This document shows, piece after piece, positions 18,524-27,089 of a stretch of DNA of 64,000 bases. The DNA is taken from contig MKVT01000014.1 in assembly GCA_001898935.1 (NCBI GenBank), forward strand, positions 248,001 through 312,000. Direction: 5' to 3'. Position numbers and translations under genes: made by a program. The stretch comes from Paludibacter sp. 47-17. Its GTDB lineage: Bacteria > Bacteroidota > Bacteroidia > Bacteroidales > Paludibacteraceae. Position 1 is the stretch's first letter; every line of letters begins with the position of its first letter. The notes beneath the pieces were generated by a model, which was not told where the DNA came from, ran no database searches, and saw only the letters and a program-made list of their open reading frames with translations.

Positions 18524-18817
18524 TTAAACCATATCTTCAATATTCCATACAAAAGCTCTCAATCCCATCAGTTTTGATGTGGCATCGAGGGCTTTTAAAT
18601 CATTCAGGATATTCTGAACCCGGTCATCCTCAACGATGGTCATCAAAGCCGAATTAAGGGAGGGCCAGGCATGAGTTCCCAGATGTGGCTCGCCGGTCTT
18701 CGAACCTCTGCCGTGCACTTCTTCCCAACTGGTAAAACCGCGTACGTTATTTCCACGCAATACGGAAAGTATCTGATCGTAATAGGCCTGATCGAAAGCT
18801 ATAAATATTGATTTCAT
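18524..18817 (-). CDS. PII-like (GlnB-fold) small protein at the end of an RND efflux operon
   Basis: 97 residues: N-terminal strand MKSIFIAFDQAYYDQILSVL, a loop rich in charged residues (TSWEEVHGRGSKTGEPHLG) in the T-loop position, a hydrophobic strand ALMTIVEDDRVQNIL and a final FVWNIEDMV. This pattern resembles PII/CutA-like trimeric sensors. It ends the tetR-tolC-mfp-rnd unit, separated from rnd by 63 bp containing a stem-loop. Its ligand and partner are unknown; a regulatory role on the pump is inferred from position. Confidence 0.65.
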   Translation of the reverse strand: MKSIFIAFDQAYYDQILSVLRGNNVRGFTSWEEVHGRGSKTGEPHLGTHAWPSLNSALMTIVEDDRVQNILNDLKALDATSKLMGLRAFVWNIEDMV

Positions 18818-18834
18818 ATTTACATTGTTGTTAT

Positions 18835-18869
18835 TTTCCTTCCCGGCTGAAATTCAACCGGGAAGGAAA
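18835..18869. repeat. 12-bp inverted repeat between rnd and the PII-like gene
   Basis: TTTCCTTCCCGG (18835-18846) and CCGGGAAGGAAA (18858-18869) are perfect complements with an 11-base loop. No T tract follows in the direction of transcription, so it is more likely an mRNA processing or stability stem-loop that sets the PII-like gene's level than a full terminator. Confidence 0.6.
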
Positions 18870-18880
18870 TTTATTTAAAA

Positions 18881-21800
18881 TTAAGCACTTAAAAGTTTTT
18901 TACGCCATTTTTTGCGGCTGTTGCGTGTCTTACGTCCTGCCATAATTGCATAGGCTGTAGGAACAATTACTAAGGTAAATACGGTCGATACGGTGAGTCC
19001 GCCTATAACAGTTACCGCCATCGAACGCCACAGTTCGGCCCCTTCGGATGTCGACAAGGCCATCGGCGTCATCCCGAGAATAGTGGTCAAGGTAGTCATC
19101 AGTACCGGACGCAGACGGGCTTTCCCCCCTTGCACTACCGATTGTATAATCCCCATACCTCGTCCGCGGTTCAGGTTGATGTAATCCACCAGCACGATAC
19201 CGTTTTTCACCACAATACCCACCAACATGATAATACCAACAAACGACATCATATTAAGAGTAGCCCCCGTCAGCATAAATGCCATTATAACGCCGGAGAA
19301 AGCGAAGGGAACTGCCAACATGATAATAAACGGATAAGAGAGTGATTCGAACTGCGAAGCCATTACGATAAACACCAGCAAGGTGATGAGCACCAATAAT
19401 AACCCTAAGTCGGAAAACGAATCCTGCTGATCGACATAGGTACCACCGATTTGTGTGTAAACCGTAGTAGGAATATCGACCTGTGCCAGCTCCTTGTTGA
19501 TTTCGGCAACCGCTTTATCGATCGTAGTCCCCGATACGGTCGACTGTACTTTAACAATACGCTGGCGATTCTGGCGTTCGATGGAAGGCGGCGTAAACGA
19601 CTCAACCACTTTCCCGACTTCGCTGAGGCGAACCGACTGCCCCTGATTATTGTAGATCAGGATATTTTCAAGCGCTTCGATCGATTCACGGTGTTCGGGC
19701 GAGTAAGCCACACGGATGGTATATTCCTCACCATCTTCGCGGTAAAGCGAAGCAGTCATCCCGTTGATACGATTCCGGAGATAGGTTGCGGCCGTACTCA
19801 TATTTAAACCGTTCATCGCCAGTTTTTCCCGGTCGAATTCAACTTGTAACTCCGGTTGATAGTCACCGCGACTTATATTGACGTTTACCAGTCCCGGAAT
19901 TTTCGACATCCGCGCCTGCATATCCTTCGCAATACGGTCGGTTTCGGCAAAATCGTAACCAAACACCTCCAGATCGAGTGTCGATTGTCCACCCATCATT
20001 CCCATTCCACCACCGGCAAGCACGTTCGAACGGCGTATCTGAGGAAGGCGCTGCAAGTCGAGCCGCATGCTGTCGGAGATCGCAAACATCGAACGGTCGC
20101 GCGAGTGGATATCGACCAGACGGATATTAAATGATATGATATTAGCGCCGTTGTTCTGCATCGATCCCCAAACATTGGAACTACTGGCCTGACCCAGTGT
20201 ATAGTTGATCATATCCAGCTCCGGATACTTTTCCTTCCAGGTGGCGTACAACTGTTCGGCAGTCTGCCGGGTTACATCGATCCGCGTCCCAACCGGTAAT
20301 TCAGCCGTAACGGCTATAACGCTGTTGTCCTGCGCCGGTATAAACTCGGTGCCGATGAAACCGATAGGTAACAAACTTAAAATAAAGAATACGACAACCC
20401 CTATGACGGTTTTCTTACGGTTTCTTACCGTCCAGTTCACAGCCCTGCTATAAAAATCATCCAGCTTATCGAGCGCCCTTTCGATAGGAGTAAAGACCTT
20501 CAGATACAGTTTGCCATGCTTAGCATCGAGCTTCAGCATCTGTGAAGCAAGCATAGGAGTCAGCGTCAAGGCCGAAACGGTCGACACGATCATAATAATG
20601 GTCACCATCCAACCCAACTGTTCGAACATCACACCGGCTTGTCCGCCTACCATGGTAAGTGGGAAAAACACCGCTAACAGCGTCAGCGTTGAAGCAATTA
20701 CCGAAATAGCCACTTCATTGGTTGCATGCACAGCCGCACTTTTGGGCCGGCTTCCTTTTTCAATATGCCGTGTAATGTTCTCGATAACTACAATAGCATC
20801 ATCGACCACCATCCCGATCGCCACCGAAAGTGAACTCAACGAAATAATATTCAACGACCCGCCGGTACCGCCCAGGTATATAAAAGCAGCAATAAGCGAA
20901 ATGGGAATGGTAATAACAATGATAAAGGTAGCACGCCAACGGCCCAAAAACACAAGCACCACCAACGCCACAAAAATAAAGGCATACATTACCGTATCCA
21001 CCAGACCGGTGATGGTCTGCTTAATATTATCGGAAGTATCCATCACCGTAGTGAGTTTGACATCCGAAGGCAGGTTTTTTTGCAACTCCGGCAACATTTT
21101 ATTTACCTCGTTGGCAATTTTCACCGTATTGGACCCCGACTGCTTCTGTACCACAATCGTAGCTCCCTGCACCGAATTGGTATATACTTCCTGCGAACGT
21201 TCCTCCAGATCGTCGCGAACTTCGGCAACATCCGACAGATACACATTGCGGCCGGCATACGAACCTACCACCAGCCGTTTCATTTCGGAAGGCGAAGCAA
21301 ACTCACCTTGTACCCGCAACGAATAGGTTTCGTTACCGATGTCCATGTTTCCGGCCGGCATATTCATATTCTCCATCCTGATCACATTGCCTATAGCCTC
21401 GATCGTCAGGTTGTAGGCTTCCAGCTTCGAGGGGTCGACAAACACCTGCACCTCGCGCTGCGGAGCACCATTGACCGAAACCGATCCTACCCCCGGAATA
21501 CGGGCCAGCGGATTGGCCACATTATCCTCCAGCGTTTTATAAAGAGCAGGAAGACTTTGCTCAGCACTGGCCGATATAATCATTACAGGAATCATATCGG
21601 TACTGAACTTAAAGATGATGGGGTCGGTGGCATCTTCCGGAAGGAAGGATTTCACCATATCGAGCTTTTGCCGCACATCGTCGGTAAGCACATCGATATT
21701 CTCCCCGAAATCAAATTCAAGAGTAATAAGTGAACGGTTCTCACGCGACGACGAAGTTAACTTCTTCAGGTTGGCAACCGTATTCAAAGAGTTTTCGAGC

Positions 21801-21997
21801 GGACGGGTCACATTGGTCTCCACATCCGCAGCACTAGCTCCTTCGTAAGTTGTTAGCACCATAATCGTATTCGTTTCGATATCGGGCAACAAGTCGATGG
21901 GCACATTATTCAGCGAGAATAAACCGATGATTACAACCGCCACAAATACAAGGGTGGTCATAACCGGTTTTTTCACCGATCCTTCGTAGATACTCAT
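18881..21997 (-). CDS. RND efflux pump inner-membrane protein (AcrB/HAE type)
   Basis: 1038 residues with the RND layout: TM1, large periplasmic loop, TM2-6, second loop, TM7-12. TM4 carries the proton-relay aspartates in GMVVDDAIVVIENITRHIEKG. The start MSIYEGSVKKPVMTTLVFVAVVIIG is typical. The methionine/glycine-rich LAGGGMGMMGG lies in the second periplasmic loop. With the upstream adaptor and TolC genes it forms a complete tripartite drug or metabolite export system driven by protons. Confidence 0.93.
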   Translation of the reverse strand: MSIYEGSVKKPVMTTLVFVAVVIIGLFSLNNVPIDLLPDIETNTIMVLTTYEGASAADVETNVTRPLENSLNTVANLKKLTSSSRENRSLITLEFDFGENIDVLTDDVRQKLDMVKSFLPEDATDPIIFKFSTDMIPVMIISASAEQSLPALYKTLEDNVANPLARIPGVGSVSVNGAPQREVQVFVDPSKLEAYNLTIEAIGNVIRMENMNMPAGNMDIGNETYSLRVQGEFASPSEMKRLVVGSYAGRNVYLSDVAEVRDDLEERSQEVYTNSVQGATIVVQKQSGSNTVKIANEVNKMLPELQKNLPSDVKLTTVMDTSDNIKQTITGLVDTVMYAFIFVALVVLVFLGRWRATFIIVITIPISLIAAFIYLGGTGGSLNIISLSSLSVAIGMVVDDAIVVIENITRHIEKGSRPKSAAVHATNEVAISVIASTLTLLAVFFPLTMVGGQAGVMFEQLGWMVTIIMIVSTVSALTLTPMLASQMLKLDAKHGKLYLKVFTPIERALDKLDDFYSRAVNWTVRNRKKTVIGVVVFFILSLLPIGFIGTEFIPAQDNSVIAVTAELPVGTRIDVTRQTAEQLYATWKEKYPELDMINYTLGQASSSNVWGSMQNNGANIISFNIRLVDIHSRDRSMFAISDSMRLDLQRLPQIRRSNVLAGGGMGMMGGQSTLDLEVFGYDFAETDRIAKDMQARMSKIPGLVNVNISRGDYQPELQVEFDREKLAMNGLNMSTAATYLRNRINGMTASLYREDGEEYTIRVAYSPEHRESIEALENILIYNNQGQSVRLSEVGKVVESFTPPSIERQNRQRIVKVQSTVSGTTIDKAVAEINKELAQVDIPTTVYTQIGGTYVDQQDSFSDLGLLLVLITLLVFIVMASQFESLSYPFIIMLAVPFAFSGVIMAFMLTGATLNMMSFVGIIMLVGIVVKNGIVLVDYINLNRGRGMGIIQSVVQGGKARLRPVLMTTLTTILGMTPMALSTSEGAELWRSMAVTVIGGLTVSTVFTLVIVPTAYAIMAGRKTRNSRKKWRKKLLSA

Positions 21998-22037
21998 AAT
22001 CTGTTTGTATTATATAATTTATTGAATTACAGCGGAT

Positions 22038-23057
22038 TTACTTCACAACTACGACTTCCATTCCATCGTTTAATTTCGACTGGCCGGTAATAACAACCTG
22101 CTCGCCGTTGTCAACTCCACTGATCAATTCATACTCCGTACCCATACGGCGTCCCAGCTCGATGGGCTTAAAACTTACTTTACCATCCTTATAGGTATAC
22201 ACATAACGGGTACCGGTTCCTGGAATTTTAACAATCGAACGGTCGGGAATCACCACGCGTTGCACCTGTCCGAAGTTAATCCCTACACGGGCAAACATTC
22301 CCGGACGAATTTTCATGCCCGGATTGCTCATCTCGATTTCAACAGGGAAGGTACGACTGCGTTCGTCGATGGTGGGATAAACAAGCTTTACCTTGCCTGT
22401 AAACACTTCGTCGGGATATACATCCAACTTCACGTCCACCGCCATACCCTTCTTTACTTTACTGAAATAGGTTTCGGTCACATTAATCCTGGTAACCACC
22501 GGATTCACCTGCATCACCGTCAGAATGGGCGACTGGCCTGAATACATATCGCCGTTATCATAATTACGGGCCGTTACGATACCGGTAACCGGGCTCAGCA
22601 GCAGGGTGTTCTCCTGCAGGTTTTTCAAACTGGTTTCGGCCATCGTTAACTGAAGGGTGGCATTGTCGAGTTCCTGCTGCGATGCACCTCCAACGGCAAA
22701 TAATTCTTTTACCCGCTGGAAATTCCGGCGGAGATTTTCCAACTGATTTTCCGAATTAGTTAAGTTCACAGCATCCATCTGAGCCAGTTTCTGACCCTTT
22801 ACCACCTGGTCGCCTACCTCCACAAAAATAGAACGGATACGCCCGGGAGCGGTTGGATTTATATTATTCTTCACTACAGGCTCTACGGTTGCCGTAAACT
22901 CAAAAACCTGATCAACAGCCCGTAAATTAACTTCTTGCAACTGTACCGCCGGTTTGGCATTCGCCCCGGTTGTTGCTGCAGGTTGATCTTTCGGTCCGCA
23001 TGCGACTACCGAACCCATCACTAAAAGCAAACTAAAAAACTGAATACTAGCTCTCAT
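22038..23057 (-). CDS. RND efflux periplasmic adaptor (membrane fusion protein)
   Basis: 339 residues, lipoprotein signal with lipobox GSVVAC (Cys about residue 20). Contains the lipoyl-like half motifs (APGRIRSIFVEVGDQVVKGQKLAQMD and LLSPVTGIVTARNYDNGDM), a short alpha-hairpin between them (about 90-135), and the beta-barrel segment VEIEMSNPGMKIRPGMFARVGI. It bridges the RND pump and the TolC channel. It lies between those genes with gaps of 26 and 40 bp. Confidence 0.92.
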   Translation of the reverse strand: MRASIQFFSLLLVMGSVVACGPKDQPAATTGANAKPAVQLQEVNLRAVDQVFEFTATVEPVVKNNINPTAPGRIRSIFVEVGDQVVKGQKLAQMDAVNLTNSENQLENLRRNFQRVKELFAVGGASQQELDNATLQLTMAETSLKNLQENTLLLSPVTGIVTARNYDNGDMYSGQSPILTVMQVNPVVTRINVTETYFSKVKKGMAVDVKLDVYPDEVFTGKVKLVYPTIDERSRTFPVEIEMSNPGMKIRPGMFARVGINFGQVQRVVIPDRSIVKIPGTGTRYVYTYKDGKVSFKPIELGRRMGTEYELISGVDNGEQVVITGQSKLNDGMEVVVVK

Positions 23058-23083
23058 ATATTTGAATATTTATTTTCTTACAA

Positions 23084-24424
23084 CTAATCACTAACCATTA
23101 CACCAAGCAATTTTTCCAGATCCGTCTTCGCCGACATAAAGTCGTAGATCGACTGATTGTACGAAAGGCCGGCCTGTACATAACCAAGCTCTGCATTATT
23201 AACGTCGAGATAGGTACCCATACCCACTTCATACATTTTTTGCGAAATCGACAATGCTTTATCGGCCTGAATTAGGGCCTTCTTGCCCGACTCCATCTTT
23301 TCGATGGCCTTGATCATATTGTCGGTAAGACTCACCGCCTGCAATTCGAGCGATCGTTTCAAATTTTCGCGTTGATGCTCCATCGATTTAATCTGAACCT
23401 CCAGCTGTTTCTTTTTATAGTGCTTCGCCCCGCCCTGGAAAATCGGGATCGACAAACTCAAGCCGGCATTGGAGGTGGGAAACCAGTAATAATCGCGAAG
23501 CTTCACATCATCGTTCGGCTGCGACATGTACTGATACTGAAAACTTGCCGCAAGCGTCGGAAGCCAACTCGCTTTCTGTACTTCCAGCGATTGTTTCAGC
23601 TGTTTGGCACGAATATCGAACTGGTTCAGATCAACGTTCCTGTCCAACGATAGATTCGCTTTTTGTAAAGTCTCGCTGAAAACAAGATTTTCAAACTCCG
23701 AAAGCTTACCTTTGAGCGCAATGACGGTTTTAAAATCCATACCCATCAGCATTTTCAACTGGTGCTTACTCAATTCGACGGCACTTTCGGCCGAAACCAG
23801 ATTGGTTAATGCATTACGAACCTGCACGTCGGCTCTGATCCATTCAAATTCCGAGGTAGCGCCTTGTTTGAATTTCGATTCAATCACTTTGGCATTATCG
23901 GCAGCACTTTTGTAGGCACGCTCGAACACATCGTACGAATCCTGCGCCAGCAACACCGCATAATAGGCCTTGGTAACCGAATTCACCAGGGTAATCTTCG
24001 ACGAACGGGCCGATTCGAGCGCCAGCAAGGTTTCCGTCCCATTCATTTTCAAACTGGCCCATAAAGTGGGCGATACAATCGGCATCGACGCCTGAAGAAC
24101 ACCCGCGAACGAATTATCCTGCCCTACCTCAATACCATCAGGATTGGAAGGCATCCCCGGTATGTTGAAGAATAATTTTTGTTTTTGCAACGTACGTCCA
24201 TAGGTTGCCGAAGCATTGATTGCCGGAAACAAAGCTCCCAGTTTTTCCTTATTCGAATAATCCACCCTTTCCATTTCGCGTTCAGCAATTTTGATGGTGG
24301 GATTTTCTTCAAGGGAAATGCGCACACAATCGTCGAGCGACAATGTAAGCGGCTCCTGAGCTACAGCTGTCCCTGCCATTAACGCCAGCAACACGATCAC
24401 TCTCATTTTACTTACCATTCTCAT
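23084..24424 (-). CDS. TolC family outer-membrane efflux protein
   Basis: 446 residues from ATG 24424 (MRMVSKMRVIVLLALMAG); TTG 24430 and ATG 24406 are alternatives. Signal peptide ends near TAVAQ. Two repeats of the outer-membrane efflux protein family with long coiled helices (LTLSLDDCVRISLEENPTIKIAEREM; later AVSLTDNMIKAIEKMESGKKALIQADKALSISQKMYEVGMGTYLDVNNAELGY, listed here as residues of the second repeat only in part). Forms the outer-membrane duct. It starts 6 bases after the tetR stop. Confidence 0.92.
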   Translation of the reverse strand: MRMVSKMRVIVLLALMAGTAVAQEPLTLSLDDCVRISLEENPTIKIAEREMERVDYSNKEKLGALFPAINASATYGRTLQKQKLFFNIPGMPSNPDGIEVGQDNSFAGVLQASMPIVSPTLWASLKMNGTETLLALESARSSKITLVNSVTKAYYAVLLAQDSYDVFERAYKSAADNAKVIESKFKQGATSEFEWIRADVQVRNALTNLVSAESAVELSKHQLKMLMGMDFKTVIALKGKLSEFENLVFSETLQKANLSLDRNVDLNQFDIRAKQLKQSLEVQKASWLPTLAASFQYQYMSQPNDDVKLRDYYWFPTSNAGLSLSIPIFQGGAKHYKKKQLEVQIKSMEHQRENLKRSLELQAVSLTDNMIKAIEKMESGKKALIQADKALSISQKMYEVGMGTYLDVNNAELGYVQAGLSYNQSIYDFMSAKTDLEKLLGVMVSD

Positions 24425-24430
24425 ACACAA

Positions 24431-25036
24431 TCATTTTTTAATTTTGTCGTAATAATTTTCTTCCAGATATTTCAAACCCTTTTCATTGACTATTAAATGT
24501 ACCATCAAATCGATAAAGAAATCGACCACCCTTTTCAAAGGGAAATGCTGCTGATCCTCGATCATCGCTTCAAAAGTATGACGCATTTGAACCGTGTGAA
24601 AATACGATAACATTTCAACATCGATATCCTTTCTGTAATACCCTTCCTCCATTCCGCAACGGATGTTCTGCTCAAAGGTCGTACGCACGACATCACGCTG
24701 CAAATCGTAATACCTCGAATACAACAAAGGATAATACTTTTTCAGATCGTGCCAAAACAAAAACGATTCCTTCTCCATGGCCCGCTTAATTTCGCGGATG
24801 TTCATGATGAGAATGTCGATCGAGTTTTTATCCTTCTGCTGACGCATACAACGCGCTACAAAATGCTGCTGAACATGCTGGATAATTTCTTCTATCAGGT
24901 CTTCCTTTTTCTTGAAATACTGATAAAAAGTTTTTTTTGAAATTCGCAGGGTAGCGCAAATGTCATCAACCGAAACACTCCGGATGCCCAGTTGATGAAA
25001 CTGACTAAGCGCAATCTGTATAATGTTTTCTCTCAT
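24431..25036 (-). CDS. TetR family transcriptional regulator of the efflux operon
   Basis: 201 residues from ATG 25036 (MRENIIQIALSQFHQLG). This start is supported by a good promoter whose transcript begins about 10 bases upstream. N-terminal helix-turn-helix SVSVDDICATLRISKKTFYQYFKKKEDL is partly quoted: the recognition part is ISKKTFYQYF. The C-terminal ligand-binding domain is helical. As first gene of the unit it probably represses the promoter at 25053-25084 and so the whole efflux operon; the inducer is unknown. Confidence 0.9.
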   Translation of the reverse strand: MRENIIQIALSQFHQLGIRSVSVDDICATLRISKKTFYQYFKKKEDLIEEIIQHVQQHFVARCMRQQKDKNSIDILIMNIREIKRAMEKESFLFWHDLKKYYPLLYSRYYDLQRDVVRTTFEQNIRCGMEEGYYRKDIDVEMLSYFHTVQMRHTFEAMIEDQQHFPLKRVVDFFIDLMVHLIVNEKGLKYLEENYYDKIKK

Positions 25037-25052
25037 AATTGTAAAAGTCGCG

Positions 25053-25084
25053 CAAAGGTAATACAAAGCTTCAAAACTACACAA
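25053..25084 (-). promoter_or_regulatory. promoter of the tetR-efflux operon
   Basis: On the minus strand TTG (25084-25082), a 21-bp spacer and TACCTTTG (25060-25053) match the Bacteroidota consensus in both boxes. The leader is only about 10 bases. Confidence 0.75.
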
Positions 25085-25156
25085 TATATCCATTATTAAA
25101 AATGATTAATTGCGCAACAAAAACCTATATATCAAGTATTTAAAATTAAAATAAAA

Positions 25157-25183
25157 GGAAACTTTTATACTTTTTAAGTTTCC
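25157..25183. repeat. 8-bp inverted repeat in the tetR-peptidase intergenic region
   Basis: GGAAACTT and AAGTTTCC flank an AT-rich 11-base spacer. It lies about 75 bp upstream of the tetR promoter and 60 bp upstream of the peptidase -7 box. It could be an operator; its distance from both start sites makes this uncertain. Confidence 0.35.
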
Positions 25184-25240
25184 ACGTTTCTGCTTTTCAG
25201 AAAAAATCATAAAAAAAGAGGTGTAAACCAACGGATTTGC

Positions 25241-25248
25241 TAACTTTG
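25241..25248 (+). promoter_or_regulatory. -7 element of the M20 peptidase gene
   Basis: TAACTTTG is a perfect -7 box, giving a leader of about 40 bases before ATG 25296. The -33 position has no TTG. Confidence 0.55.
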
Positions 25249-25295
25249 TTGGAGTGAAATAGTCGGATAATGTATAATCTCAACATATAAAAGTT

Positions 25296-26651
25296 ATGAG
25301 TATCAACGAGTTTATTAGCAAAGAAAAAAACAGAATATTAGAAGAATTGTTCAGTCTGATTCGCATCCCCAGCGTGAGCGCACATCAGCACCGCCAGCCC
25401 GAAATCGCCCAATGTGCACTCCGGTGGAAGGAATTGCTCCTGCAGGCCGGTGCCGATTCGGCCGAAGTGATGGCCACCCAGGGGAATCCGGTCGTTTTTG
25501 CCGAAAAAAAAACCGATCCGTCGAAGCCTACCGTTCTCGTGTACGGTCATTACGATGTGATGCCCGCCGAACCGCTGGAGCTCTGGACCACACCGGCTTT
25601 TGAACCCGAGATTCGCGACGGGAAAATATACGCCCGCGGCGCCGACGACGATAAAGGACAATCGTTCATGCACCTCAAGGCCTTCGAATACCTGGTTGCG
25701 TCCGATCAACTGCCCTGCAATGTAAAATTTCTGATCGAAGGGGAAGAAGAAATCGGTTCGGTCCACCTCGAGGCTTTTTGCCAGGCGAATAAGGAACTGC
25801 TGAAATGCGATACCGTACTGGTATCGGACACCAGTATGCTGGGGGCCGATACGCCCAGCATCACTACCGGCCTGCGCGGATTAGCCTACTGGCAACTCGA
25901 AGTTACTGCTGCTAACCGCGATCTGCACTCCGGAATTTTTGGCGGCGCCGTTGCCAACCCTATCAACGAACTGGCAAAAATAGTAGCTCAACTCACCGAT
26001 AGCGAGGGAAAAATAACAATTCCCGGGTTCTACGACAACGTACAGGAAGTATCGGACGAAGAACGGGCTTTAATTGCACAAATTCCGTTCGATGAAGAAA
26101 ATTACAAACAAAACCTTGGTATCAAAGAAGTGTTCGGCGAAAAAGGATACTCGACACTCGAACGTACCGGCATACGCCCCACCCTCGATTTATGCGGCAT
26201 ATGGGGAGGCTACACCGGTGAAGGCTCCAAGACCGTGCTGCCCTCCAAAGCATTCGCCAAATTATCGGCCCGCCTGGTGCCCGACCAGAAACATGAAGTA
26301 ATCATGGCATTGGTGGCCGCACATCTGCAAAAAATTGCTCCGTCGCATATCGAGTTAAAAATCGTGCCTCTCCACGGCGCCGAGAGTTATGTCTGCCCCA
26401 TCGACTCGCCGGCTTACCGTGCTACCGAAAAAGCATACGAAGAGGTATTCGGTATCCGCCCCCTGCCCGTCCGGCGTGGCGGTAGCATTGGCGTAGTGCC
26501 CGTATTCGAAAAAGTATTGGGCGTAAAACCCATCCTGATGGGCTTCGGACTCGAATCGGACGCTATTCACTCGCCCAATGAGAATTTCCCGCTCGACTTA
26601 TTTTTCAAGGGTATACGCACGATAGCGGCCTTTTACAAATATTTTTCGTGA
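25296..26651 (+). CDS. M20 family metallopeptidase (dipeptidase)
   Basis: 451 residues, cytoplasmic (no signal peptide). Di-zinc hydrolase of the M20/M25/M40 family. Metal and catalytic residues: His/Asp in VYGHYDVMPAEP, Asp in YARGADDDKGQ, catalytic Glu in IEGEEEIGSVH, and the final His in ESDAIHSPNENF. The dimerisation domain with DLHSGIFGGAVANPINEL is present. This fits the subgroup annotated as dipeptidases acting on short peptides. Single gene with its own promoter. Confidence 0.92.
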   Translation: MSINEFISKEKNRILEELFSLIRIPSVSAHQHRQPEIAQCALRWKELLLQAGADSAEVMATQGNPVVFAEKKTDPSKPTVLVYGHYDVMPAEPLELWTTPAFEPEIRDGKIYARGADDDKGQSFMHLKAFEYLVASDQLPCNVKFLIEGEEEIGSVHLEAFCQANKELLKCDTVLVSDTSMLGADTPSITTGLRGLAYWQLEVTAANRDLHSGIFGGAVANPINELAKIVAQLTDSEGKITIPGFYDNVQEVSDEERALIAQIPFDEENYKQNLGIKEVFGEKGYSTLERTGIRPTLDLCGIWGGYTGEGSKTVLPSKAFAKLSARLVPDQKHEVIMALVAAHLQKIAPSHIELKIVPLHGAESYVCPIDSPAYRATEKAYEEVFGIRPLPVRRGGSIGVVPVFEKVLGVKPILMGFGLESDAIHSPNENFPLDLFFKGIRTIAAFYKYFS

Positions 26652-26666
26652 AAATTCTTCAAAAAA

Positions 26667-26698
26667 TTTGTTGGTATAAAAATAATGTATTACGTTTA
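26667..26698 (+). promoter_or_regulatory. promoter of the small HTH gene
   Basis: TTTG (26667-26670), a 20-bp spacer and TACGTTTA (26691-26698, one mismatch to TAnnTTTG). The leader is about 65 bases to ATG 26771. Confidence 0.55.
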
Positions 26699-26770
26699 TA
26701 GCACTAATTGAAACAAACTTTTAACGAAAGAATCAACTTACCAGTATTAACATTTCTAATACTTACAGTC

Positions 26771-27025
26771 ATGACTAAAACAATAACTTTTAACGAATTG
26801 CGCAGAATCAAGGATGCACTGCCAAGCGGGAGTATGGCCAAGATCGCCGAAGAACTTGGCCTGGAAAAAGAATCAGTAAAAAATTATTTCGGGGGGCACA
26901 ATTACAAGGATGGAAGAAGTGTTGGGGTTCACATTGAACCGGGACCTGACGGAGGATTGGTTATGCTCGACGACACCAAGATTTTAGATATCGCCATGCG
27001 AATTTTAGACGAACAGAAATCGTAA
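26771..27025 (+). CDS. small helix-turn-helix DNA-binding protein
   Basis: 84 residues from ATG 26771 (MTKTITFNELRRIKDALPSG); the 21 extra in-frame codons upstream begin inside the leader and are not family-like. A helix-turn-helix is visible at about residues 19-40 (MAKIAEELGLEKESVKNYF). The C-terminal part (GVHIEPGPDGGLVMLDD) is beta-rich. Proteins of this size and pattern are conserved in Bacteroidota as predicted DNA-binding proteins. Targets unknown. A clear terminator follows. Confidence 0.75.
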   Translation: MTKTITFNELRRIKDALPSGSMAKIAEELGLEKESVKNYFGGHNYKDGRSVGVHIEPGPDGGLVMLDDTKILDIAMRILDEQKS

Positions 27026-27046
27026 ACAACTCTTTAAAAAAAACAC

Positions 27047-27080
27047 AAAAAGCAGTGATTCAAGGTTTCACTGCTTTTTT
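27047..27080 (+). terminator. terminator after the HTH gene
   Basis: AAAAAGCAGTGA (27047-27058) pairs with TCACTGCTTTTTT (27068-27080), loop of 9 bases, ending in a T run on the plus strand. Confidence 0.9.
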
Positions 27081-27089
27081 GATATAGGT

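Noticed and set aside
18835-18869. Terminator between the RND gene and the PII-like gene
   Set aside because: The stem is perfect, but no T tract follows in the transcribed direction; listed as an inverted repeat instead.
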